The translations under genes were made by a program, and so were the position numbers. From positions 1 through 64,000 of the forward strand of contig NZ_JMIO01000008.1 of the NCBI RefSeq assembly GCF_000691865.1: 64,000 bases of DNA, read 5' to 3'. The notes under the pieces were generated by a model. That model was not told the DNA's origin and searched no databases. It was given only the letters and a program-made list of their open reading frames with translations. The DNA comes from Methanoculleus sp. MH98A (GTDB lineage: Archaea > Halobacteriota > Methanomicrobia > Methanomicrobiales > Methanoculleaceae). Shown here in pieces: positions 1-6,442 of this stretch. Every line of letters starts with the position of its first letter. The first letter of the stretch is position 1.

Positions 1-129
1 CTGCCCGGAGACTCCGTAGTCACTATCAAGCAGACGAACGAGGAGAGCATCCACCAGCATAATGCATACGCAGAGCGAAAGGCAACGATAGCCGAACTCG
101 TCTCGGAGATGGACAAAGGCACACTGTAA
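1..129 (+). CDS. C-terminal fragment of an unrecognised protein
   Basis: The reading frame is open from the first base and ends at a TAA at 127-129, giving the last 42 residues of a protein whose start lies outside the window. The fragment is hydrophilic and ends in a likely helix (ending EMDKGTL). I do not recognise the family. It lies 224 bases upstream of frhA, and a promoter-like sequence stands between them, so it is probably a separate transcription unit. Confidence 0.6.
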   Translation: MPGDSVVTIKQTNEESIHQHNAYAERKATIAELVSEMDKGTL

Positions 130-224
130 ATCCGGCATAATTTCACATTTTTATACGGGACCCGGATATTCTGATATTAAGTACTACTCTTTTACAACAT
201 CGTAATATTAGAGAGTGTCCTGAA

Positions 225-238
225 GCGAAAGATATAAA
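225..238 (+). promoter_or_regulatory. Probable promoter (BRE plus TATA box) of the frh operon
   Basis: The sequence GCGAAAGATATAAA resembles an archaeal BRE (purine-rich GCGAAA) followed directly by a TATA box. Transcription would start about 25 bases downstream near 260, leaving a leader of about 95 nt before the frhA start. Other AT-rich boxes nearby (148-157 and 205-212) are weaker candidates. Confidence 0.45.
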
Positions 239-264
239 CTCTGTTTTCTTCATAACCCTTGTTG

Positions 265-327
265 ACGTACTCGCGTACGTTTTCAGTACAGAATTGTGTG
301 GTAACACCAGTATAGTGTTCAGAACAC
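265..327 (+). promoter_or_regulatory. Two perfect inverted repeats in the frh leader
   Basis: ACGTAC-TCGC-GTACGT occupies 265-280 and GTGTTC-A-GAACAC occupies 315-327, between the predicted transcription start and the frhA start codon. Both arms match perfectly in each. They could be operators or RNA hairpins controlling the hydrogenase operon. Only the symmetry is visible; the function is inferred. Confidence 0.4.
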
Positions 328-353
328 CATAATATCGGAATGAGGCGATATAT

Positions 354-1721
354 TTGTCGAAAGTTGTAGAGATTTCCCCAACTACGAGACATGAAGGCCA
401 TTCAAAGCTCGTTATGCAGGTCAATGATGACGGCATCGTCGAGCGTGGAGACTGGCTCAGCATCACCCCGGTGAGGGGTATCGAGAAACTCGCCATCGGC
501 AAGACGATGGAGCAGGTTCCAAAGATCGCGTCGCGTGTCTGCGGTATCTGTCCCATCGCGCACACCCTGGCGGGCGTTGAGGCGATGGAAGCATCCATCG
601 GGTGCGAGATTCCCGAGGACGCAAAACTGCTGCGTTACATCCTGCAGTGTGCCAACAGGACGCACAGCCACGCCCTTCATAACATTCTGTCCCTCCCGGA
701 CATGCACATCCCCGGAACCGACGTAAAGATCAACCCGTTCACCAAGGAAGAACCGGTCAGGAGCGCTGCTCTCAGGATCCAGCGGCTCCGTGAGATCGCC
801 CAGACCATCGGCGAGATCGTCGGCGGAGAGGCCATCCACCCAAGCAACCCCCGCGTCGGCGGATGTTACAAGAACATCACCCCGCGTGCGAAGGCCAAGA
901 TCTACGACCTCGCGAAGGAAGGCCGGCTCCTGGCCCAGGAACACATGGAGTTTATGATCTCCGTCTTCCGGGACTTCCAGACACGCGGCACCACCGAAGT
1001 CGGCGGCGTCGAAGTCGAGATCCCCGACGACCTCGGCTACCACAGACAGGGTTACATGGCCACCGCGCCGATGTACGGCAGCTCGAGCCTTGATGCGAAC
1101 CCCACCTGGTTCCCCGAGCGGTTCACCGAAGTCCGCCCCTGGGACTGGTACATGGGTGAGGTCGAGATCAGCGAGGCCGACCCGAACTACCCGATCGGCG
1201 GCACCACCCCCGTAGGAAACAAGGCCTGGCCCCAGATGGAGGCCTGCACCGGCGTCCCGCTCTATGACGGCCAGCCGATCGAGGTCGGACCGCGTGCACG
1301 TCTCGTCCAGTTCAAGAACTACGACGAGAAGGGAGCCATGGGCCTGCAGATCGCGCGTCAGATGGAGTTCCCCGACACCATGTACGGCATCCTAGACGCC
1401 GTGGACGCGCTCAACACCTCCGGGCCGGTGGTTGCCGACAAGATCCCGCAGGGTGACGGATCCCTCGGATGGGCCGCGAACGAGGCTCCCCGTGGAACCG
1501 ACGTCCACCTCGCCCGGGTCAAGGACGGCCGCGTGCAGTACTACTCGCTGCTCGTCCCGACCACCTGGAACTTCCCCACCTGCAGCCGTGCACTGACCGG
1601 TGCACCCTGGCGGCTTGCGGAAGTCATCATGCGTGCATACGACCCCTGTGTCTCCTGTGCGACGCACATGCTGGTGATTGACGAAGACAAGAGACTGGTG
1701 GCCCAGAAACTCATTCAGTGA
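354..1721 (+). CDS. frhA: Coenzyme F420-reducing hydrogenase, alpha (NiFe) subunit
   Basis: Catalytic large subunit of the cytoplasmic F420-reducing [NiFe] hydrogenase, which oxidises H2 and supplies reduced F420 for CO2 reduction to methane. The two pairs of Ni ligands are visible: the N-terminal RVCGIC motif (Cys63, Cys66) and the C-terminal DPCxxCxxH motif (Cys432, Cys435, His438). The terminal cysteine is not replaced by selenocysteine. The start is a TTG with a TGAGG ribosome-binding site eight bases upstream; no ATG fits the conserved N-terminus. At 455 residues it is full length. It opens the frhA-frhD-frhG-frhB operon, the order typical of methanogens. Confidence 0.97.
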   Translation: MSKVVEISPTTRHEGHSKLVMQVNDDGIVERGDWLSITPVRGIEKLAIGKTMEQVPKIASRVCGICPIAHTLAGVEAMEASIGCEIPEDAKLLRYILQCANRTHSHALHNILSLPDMHIPGTDVKINPFTKEEPVRSAALRIQRLREIAQTIGEIVGGEAIHPSNPRVGGCYKNITPRAKAKIYDLAKEGRLLAQEHMEFMISVFRDFQTRGTTEVGGVEVEIPDDLGYHRQGYMATAPMYGSSSLDANPTWFPERFTEVRPWDWYMGEVEISEADPNYPIGGTTPVGNKAWPQMEACTGVPLYDGQPIEVGPRARLVQFKNYDEKGAMGLQIARQMEFPDTMYGILDAVDALNTSGPVVADKIPQGDGSLGWAANEAPRGTDVHLARVKDGRVQYYSLLVPTTWNFPTCSRALTGAPWRLAEVIMRAYDPCVSCATHMLVIDEDKRLVAQKLIQ

Positions 1722-1731
1722 GCGTACACGC

Positions 1732-2292
1732 ATGCTATTCCGTGAGATCGTGATCGCAGGGTGCGGCAATCCCCTCTATGCAGACGACGGATTCGGCCCT
1801 GCAGTCGTCGAGGAACTCAAGAAACTACAACTGCCCGACAACGTCAAGGTGATCGATGCCGGCCTTGGCGCCCCTCACTTCCTCTTTACATTGATGGGAG
1901 ATGCGGAGGTGCCAGTGAAGAAGCTGATCATCATCGATATCGCCGATTTCGGCGCTAACCCCGGTGATGTGACGAAACTCCGGCCCGAGGACCTGCCGCC
2001 GGGCGCCTACCGGGATGCCCATTCGTGGGATCTCTCAGAGCCACTACAGCGATTGAAAGACATCATCGATATCACGATCATCGGGTGCCAGCCCAAGCGT
2101 GTCGCGAGCCATGAGTATGAACTGGGGCTCACTGAGGAGGTTGAGGGTGCCATTCCCAAAACAGTGCGTATCGTGCTGGAAGAAATTGGGGTAGAATATG
2201 GGGCTACTATCAACCATCAAGGAACGCATCTTTGGGCGTCGCCGGGAGAAACCACCGGAGATGCCGGGGAGAACCCCGGAGAAAAGACCTGA
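1732..2292 (+). CDS. frhD: F420-reducing hydrogenase maturation endopeptidase FrhD
   Basis: Peptidase of the HycI/HoxM family that trims the C-terminal tail of the NiFe large subunit after nickel insertion. The N-terminal GCGNPLYADDGFG stretch carries the conserved metal-binding Asp of the family, and a second Asp follows in the IIDIADFG segment. The ATG at 1732 lies ten bases after the frhA stop and gives 186 residues. That is somewhat longer than usual because of a Gly/Glu/Pro-rich tail that overlaps the open frame leading into frhG. The C-terminal half of this tail is unlikely to be catalytic. Confidence 0.92.
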   Translation: MLFREIVIAGCGNPLYADDGFGPAVVEELKKLQLPDNVKVIDAGLGAPHFLFTLMGDAEVPVKKLIIIDIADFGANPGDVTKLRPEDLPPGAYRDAHSWDLSEPLQRLKDIIDITIIGCQPKRVASHEYELGLTEEVEGAIPKTVRIVLEEIGVEYGATINHQGTHLWASPGETTGDAGENPGEKT

Positions 2293-2395
2293 GGGGCAGC
2301 CGGCGGCAACCCAGCCGCAGGCGAAGCCCGCGGTGAAGCCCTCTGATGTGATTGTAAAAGAAAAGGTGGAAGTTGTACAAAAGGAGGAAAAGCCT

Positions 2396-3157
2396 GTGGC
2401 AGAAAAGATTACGATAGGTGAATTACACCTGAGCGGATGTACGGGATGCCTCGTTACGCTTGCGGATAACTACGAGGGTCTCTTCAAGCTGCTCGATGAT
2501 TACGCGGACCTGGTCTACGCGTTGACTCTGGTCGACGTGCGCCACGTCCCCGAGATGGATGTGTGCCTGGTCGAAGGTTCGTGCTGTCTGAACGACAAGA
2601 CCTCGGTAGAAGAACTGAAGGAAGCAAGGGCGAAGTCGAAGGTGCTCGTCGCCTACGGCGGCTGCGCGGCCTACGGCAACATCACCCGGTTCTCCCGCGG
2701 TGGTCAGTGGAACCAGCCCGGTCACGAGGCGTACGTGCCGATCAGCGAAGTCGTCGATGTCGACCTCTACATCCCGTCGTGTCCCCCGTGCCCCCAGCAA
2801 GTCAGGAACGTCGCCGTCATGGCCTACCTGCTGCTTCGCGGCAACGACGAGCAGAAGAACCTCGCGACCGCCTACCTGACGCCGCTGATGCAGCTTGCAC
2901 AGCGCGGCAACGAGGCATGCGGCTGCGACCTGCTGTATGATGTCATCAACCAGGGCCTCTGCATGGGATGCGGAACCTGCGCCGGCACCTGCCCGGTCCG
3001 TGCCATCACCATGGAGTACGGTAAGCCGAACGTGAACCGCGACCTCTGTATCAAGTGCGGCGCCTGCTACGCGCAGTGCCCCAGGAGCTGGTTCAACTTC
3101 GACGTCATGAACAACTACGAGGGCATCATGGATGCCATCAATGGAGCCATGCAGTGA
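2396..3157 (+). CDS. frhG: F420-reducing hydrogenase, gamma (small, Fe-S) subunit
   Basis: Electron-transferring small subunit of the F420-reducing hydrogenase. The N-terminal half has the small-subunit signature LSGCTGC and further cysteines (GSCC, YGGCAAYG, PSCPPCP) for the proximal cluster. The C-terminal half is a two-cluster ferredoxin domain (CMGCGTCAGTCP and CIKCGACYAQCP). I place the start at the GTG at 2396 because AGGAGG stands eight bases upstream and the resulting 253 residues match the usual family length. The frame is also open back to an ATG at 2198, which would add 66 Pro/Lys-rich residues overlapping frhD; see findings. Confidence 0.93.
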   Translation: MAEKITIGELHLSGCTGCLVTLADNYEGLFKLLDDYADLVYALTLVDVRHVPEMDVCLVEGSCCLNDKTSVEELKEARAKSKVLVAYGGCAAYGNITRFSRGGQWNQPGHEAYVPISEVVDVDLYIPSCPPCPQQVRNVAVMAYLLLRGNDEQKNLATAYLTPLMQLAQRGNEACGCDLLYDVINQGLCMGCGTCAGTCPVRAITMEYGKPNVNRDLCIKCGACYAQCPRSWFNFDVMNNYEGIMDAINGAMQ

Positions 3158-3167
3158 GGTGAGGAAG

Positions 3168-4055
3168 ATGGACGTACTCGGTAACTACAAGTCCGTAATC
3201 TCGGCACGCTCGACCGACAAGGACATCACAAAGAAGTCCCAGGACGGCGGCATCATCACGACGCTCTTCGCGTATGCGCTCGAAGAGGGTATCATCGACG
3301 GTGCCATCGTCGCAGGTCCGGGCGACGAGCCCTGGAAGCCGGAGCCCGTGGTCGCGACCACGAAGGCCGAACTTCTGGCCGCTGCCGGAACGCGCTACAC
3401 CATCAGCCCGAACCTCAACCTGATCAAGGAGGCGACTCGCAGCTACGGTCTCGACCGCGTCGGTATCGTCGGCACGCCCTGCCAGATGCAGGCCGTCCGG
3501 AAGGCTCAGCTCTATCCGATCGGCATGCGCGACGTCGACGACAAGATCGCCCTCGCGCTCGGCATCTTCTGCATGGAGAACCTCTCCTACCAGGCGCTCG
3601 AGGCAATCGTCGAGGACCACTGCAACCAGAAGATGGAGTCCGTCAAGAAGATGGACATCGGCAAGGGCAAGTTCACTGTCTACACCGAGCGCGGTGCAGT
3701 CAGCCAGATGCCGCTCAAGCTGCTTTCAAAGTACGTGCAGCCCGGCTGCAACGTCTGCCTGGACTACGTCGCGAACCTCGCCGACATCTCCAGCGGCTCC
3801 GTGGGCAGCCCCGACGGCTGGAGCACGGTCTTCGTCCGGAGCATGAAGGGTAACGCGGTCTGGGACGGCGCGATCGCCGCCGATCTCTTCGAGACCAAGC
3901 CGATGGACCAGGTCAAGCCCGGCCTCGATCTCGTGACGAAACTCGCCACCGAGAAGATCACGAAGAACCAGAAGAACGTGGACGCTCGTAAGACGTTCGG
4001 TCTCAAGGCGGACGGAACCGCCAAAGGTCTCCGGAACCCCTACGAGACTCCCTGA
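3168..4055 (+). CDS. frhB: F420-reducing hydrogenase, beta (F420-binding) subunit
   Basis: FAD- and [4Fe-4S]-containing subunit that passes electrons from the small subunit to coenzyme F420. The N-terminus has the QDGGIITTLFAYAL segment and the GTPCQMQA motif typical of the FrhB/FdhB family, followed by the Cys-containing GCNVCLDYVANLADIS stretch. The ATG at 3168 follows a GAGGTGAGGA ribosome-binding site and yields 295 residues. It starts ten bases after the frhG stop and is the last gene of the operon; a T-run follows. Confidence 0.96.
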   Translation: MDVLGNYKSVISARSTDKDITKKSQDGGIITTLFAYALEEGIIDGAIVAGPGDEPWKPEPVVATTKAELLAAAGTRYTISPNLNLIKEATRSYGLDRVGIVGTPCQMQAVRKAQLYPIGMRDVDDKIALALGIFCMENLSYQALEAIVEDHCNQKMESVKKMDIGKGKFTVYTERGAVSQMPLKLLSKYVQPGCNVCLDYVANLADISSGSVGSPDGWSTVFVRSMKGNAVWDGAIAADLFETKPMDQVKPGLDLVTKLATEKITKNQKNVDARKTFGLKADGTAKGLRNPYETP

Positions 4056-4062
4056 AACACTC

Positions 4063-4069
4063 TTTTTTT
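4063..4069 (+). terminator. T-run terminator after frhB
   Basis: Seven consecutive T residues lie eight bases after the frhB stop codon without a strong hairpin, the usual form of archaeal transcription termination. Confidence 0.6.
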
Positions 4070-4371
4070 CGGTCGGTTCGGCCTCCCCTCAATCGGATAT
4101 CTCCGACGGCTGAGTTTTACCGGGTTTATGTGAAATCAGTCGCCCAACCTCGGTCAAGCTGCCTAAAGAAAAAGGCCGATCCCGGGGACAAATCAGGCCC
4201 TCACGTAGAGGCAGGGCATCTGTAACCGGACGTCCGGGCCGTCATCTTTGAAAAAAACGATGGGGGGATCGCCCCCCGCCGCGGTTATCCGGTCAGACCG
4301 GCGAGAGATGGCAGGTGCTCTCTGCCGTCATACGTTACGCTGAAGTGTTCTTCCGGGTAGTATGTTCGTAT
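4070..4371. other. Gene-free convergent region between frhB and the AdoMetDC-like gene
   Basis: No credible reading frame is present. A strong GC hairpin (six G, ATC, six C plus flanks, about 4262-4277) lies toward the minus-strand gene end and could act as its terminator. A short GGACGTCC palindrome lies near 4228. Nothing else is recognised. Confidence 0.4.
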
Positions 4372-4818
4372 TCAGTCCCTGAACAGTACCTGATACGTTA
4401 CCGATTCTGCTCCAAAAAAGTCCCTGCAAAACTCCGCTGCTTTCGCGGGCTCGTATTCCTTGCAGCTGAAGATGTCGAGGTAGGCCGCGTTGGTCTCGTT
4501 CGCGAAGTGACCGGAGACGAGCGATGTCTCGATGAGCTGGGTCATGGAAAACCCTGCGACCCTCTCGTTCGGGCCGAAGTGGATGATCTGCGGTTCGCCA
4601 AACCTCTTCATGTCGATGAGGTCGCACAGTTCGACGATGAACCGGTGGATCTTCTCTGCGTCCCTGATCGTTGCCGGATCGCACCCCTTCAGGTCCACGC
4701 TCGTGTACAGCCCCCAGCACCCGCGTTGTTTGAACTGTGCAACGATCTCTACGTCGCTTACGGTCTCTGCCATAACGTTGCTTGCAGCAGCGTTGTTTGC
4801 CATTACTTTACTAGCCAT
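4372..4818 (-). CDS. S-adenosylmethionine decarboxylase-like protein, unusual processing site
   Basis: A 148-residue protein resembling the short prokaryotic AdoMet decarboxylases (SpeH/SpeD class), which self-cleave to a pyruvoyl enzyme and make decarboxylated AdoMet for polyamines. The segment around residues 97-119 (ETSLVSGH, then NAAYLDIFSC) lines up with the family region carrying the processing Ser, the processing His and the catalytic Cys (His104 and Cys119 here). The Glu-Ser cleavage pair is replaced by Glu-Thr-Ser, so activity is uncertain. The ATG at 4818 follows GGTGAG; an upstream in-frame ATG at 4893 lacks such a site. A TATA-like box lies at about 4876-4887. Confidence 0.7.
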   Translation of the reverse strand: MASKVMANNAAASNVMAETVSDVEIVAQFKQRGCWGLYTSVDLKGCDPATIRDAEKIHRFIVELCDLIDMKRFGEPQIIHFGPNERVAGFSMTQLIETSLVSGHFANETNAAYLDIFSCKEYEPAKAAEFCRDFFGAESVTYQVLFRD

Positions 4819-5373
4819 GATCTCACCTTCGAGACAAACTCTGATCGAATGATCTCTGTAGATTTTGATAGTTCTGATTTTAAACTTATCCATGCTGCTA
4901 ATGAAAAATAGCCCTTATTTCCCGGTTAGGCGTGAGCAATTCCGGGGTATCCTAAATTCTAAGGCACATTATTGACAGATTTTTAAATCGGTGGCTTTAC
5001 TCGACCAATTCGTCATTTAGTAGTCAAAAACCAATACAAGATTCATACCAAGTATGAATATCCCCTGACCGGAAATTTTTTCCACGGACTTTGCTCCGGG
5101 GGTTTTCAGGCAGAAGGGGCCTTAAAAGACAGATCTTTTTTCGGCACGGCTTCCCGATATCATTTCGGATGGGAAAAACCAATAAGTCGGAGATAGGAAA
5201 TATCCGCCCTCGCACCGGTCTCGATCCCGACCGAAAAGCAGCCGGGCGACGACTACGGAACCCCTCTCCCGGCATCTGAAATCAGGCCATCTTTGCCGGG
5301 CAACGCGCACCCCCGGCCTCCCGTCACGCACCCCGCCGGGCCTCCGGGCACGACCTGCCGCAACCGGGCCGAA
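4819..5373. other. 555-base region without a supported gene
   Basis: This AT-rich stretch lies upstream of the AdoMetDC-like gene (its promoter is near 4880) and downstream of the zinc-finger gene end. It contains a TATA-like element near 4980-4990 and the inverted repeat at 5041-5059. Short frames of 60-80 codons on both strands have no ribosome-binding site, family resemblance or coherent composition, so I do not call them. Confidence 0.4.
5041..5059. repeat. Perfect inverted repeat ATTCATAC-CAA-GTATGAAT
   Basis: Eight-base arms match perfectly around a three-base spacer in the gene-free region. The form suits a dimeric DNA-binding protein. No gene starts close by on the plus strand; the nearest minus-strand promoter is about 160 bases away. 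Confidence 0.5.
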
Positions 5374-5529
5374 TCACCGGAACTCCGGAGGAGAGCGATG
5401 CGCACGCCGGACGTGTGCATGCAGATCTTCATGCGTGGGGTATCGCCTGCCGCAGAACGGGCAGATGAACTCCCCCATCTCCGCCGGGATATCGGGAGGC
5501 CTCCTCCTCCGCGGCGGCTCGCCCGTCAC
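5374..5529 (-). CDS. Single C2H2 zinc-finger microprotein
   Basis: A 51-residue protein whose C-terminal half contains CPFC, an eleven-residue hydrophilic spacer, and HAHVRRAH, a C2H2 finger with the spacing of eukaryote-like archaeal fingers. A basic proline-rich arm (PPRRRRPP) precedes it. The GTG start at 5529 overlaps the TGA stop of the phosphoesterase gene (GTGA), with GGAGG upstream, so the two are probably translationally coupled. An internal ATG (GEF follows) would give 34 residues starting just before the finger. Such fingers bind nucleic acid or protein; here a link to DNA-end processing is inferred only from position. Confidence 0.7.
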   Translation of the reverse strand: MTGEPPRRRRPPDIPAEMGEFICPFCGRRYPTHEDLHAHVRRAHRSPPEFR

Positions 5530-6119
5530 TCCTGCCTCCCCGCCCCGATCTCCTCGACTGATCGCCCGGAGACGACCGATCGGGGCTCCGTCGCGACCGG
5601 GTTTCTGCCGGGGTCGGCCTCGGCATCGTCCATCTTCACGAGCAGCCAGGCCTCGCCTTTCCCGGTCCTGAAGCGGGTGAGAGCGTACCCGCCCCGGATC
5701 TTCTCCCCCTCCAGCCGGAACGACACGTGGCCCCGCCGGAGGGCCTCGGCAACCCCGATCCTCTCCCCCTCCTTCTCGGTGAGGTTCTGGTAGGTTCCCC
5801 GGTCCCAGACGAGAACCGTTCCCGCACCGTAACTTCCTTCCGGAATGACGCCCTCGAAATCGGCGTAGTCGAGCGGATGATCCTCCGTCGGCACGGCGAG
5901 ACGCTTCTCCTTCGGGCTCATTGACGGCCCTTTCGGAACCGCCCAGGACTTCAGCACCCCATCGACCTCCAGGCGGAAGTCGTAGTGGAGCGTGGTCGCT
6001 GCGTGCTTCTGGATGACGAAGATGGGACGGGAGGAAACCTCCCGTTCACCCGGCGGCTCCGGCGTCCGGGCAAAATCCCTCTTCTCGCGATACTCATCAA
6101 GCGTGTCAGGGCCGGCCAT
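5526..6119 (-). CDS. LigD-type 3'-phosphoesterase (stand-alone PE domain)
   Basis: Stand-alone homologue of the phosphoesterase domain of bacterial LigD. It trims 3' ribonucleotides and 3' phosphates from DNA ends, giving ligatable 3'-OH. The active-site set is visible: His39, His45, Asp47 and Arg49 (in the HAATTLHYDFRLE segment), then His81 and Tyr85 (HPLDY), followed by the FEGVIPEGSYGAG and WDRGTY family segments. The protein is 197 residues and complete. Neither a ligase nor a polymerase domain is attached, and no ku or ligD partner is in the window. It is followed by the overlapping zinc-finger gene. Confidence 0.93.
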   Translation of the reverse strand: MAGPDTLDEYREKRDFARTPEPPGEREVSSRPIFVIQKHAATTLHYDFRLEVDGVLKSWAVPKGPSMSPKEKRLAVPTEDHPLDYADFEGVIPEGSYGAGTVLVWDRGTYQNLTEKEGERIGVAEALRRGHVSFRLEGEKIRGGYALTRFRTGKGEAWLLVKMDDAEADPGRNPVATEPRSVVSGRSVEEIGAGRQE

Positions 6120-6442
6120 ACCAGAACTCCGGCGCTGCCGGGAGATAAGAGTTTTCCCGGTCCCGGTGCTTCGCTGGAGCCTCCGAGGAAAAACCCGGAG
6201 GTCAAGCCAGCGACCCCCCTCGCACGAAGCGGGGCAACTCGTTAACCAAACAGGTCTTCGCGTTCTTCGCGGCTTCGCGTGAGTTAACGGTTTATAAGCG
6301 ATGATATGGCCTCACGCGAAGAACGCGAAGCCGCGAAGGGAGTTACAGATAACCCTCTACCGTCCCTCGCGGCTCGCACTTCGCGAGAGATGACAATCCT
6401 CCCCGCGCATTGGGAATCACCGGAGCAACGTGCACTGCTTCA
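6120..6442. other. Gene-free region with inverted repeats between the phosphoesterase and HerA-like genes
   Basis: No credible reading frame. The region holds the promoter side of the phosphoesterase gene, the paired TTCGCG-type repeat at 6255-6338, and a second small inverted repeat (CTCGCG ... CGCGAG) near 6366-6387. Confidence 0.4.
6255..6338. repeat. Inverted pair of TTCGCG-rich repeat units
   Basis: A roughly 29-base unit built from TTCGCG/CTTCGCGG modules at 6255-6283 is followed by an inverted copy at 6311-6338, separated by 27 bases. The inner 11 bases (CTTCGCGTGAG and its complement) match perfectly; the outer modules are the same words in a different order. It looks like a dispersed intergenic repeat family member. 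Only one copy pair is seen here. Confidence 0.6.

Noticed and set aside
2198-2395. Calling frhG from the ATG at 2198 as the main start
   Set aside because: The GTG at 2396 has the stronger ribosome-binding site and gives the normal family length. The longer form is kept as a finding.
5024-5279. Overlapping 60- to 83-codon frames on both strands
   Set aside because: No ribosome-binding site, no family likeness, and both strands are equally open.
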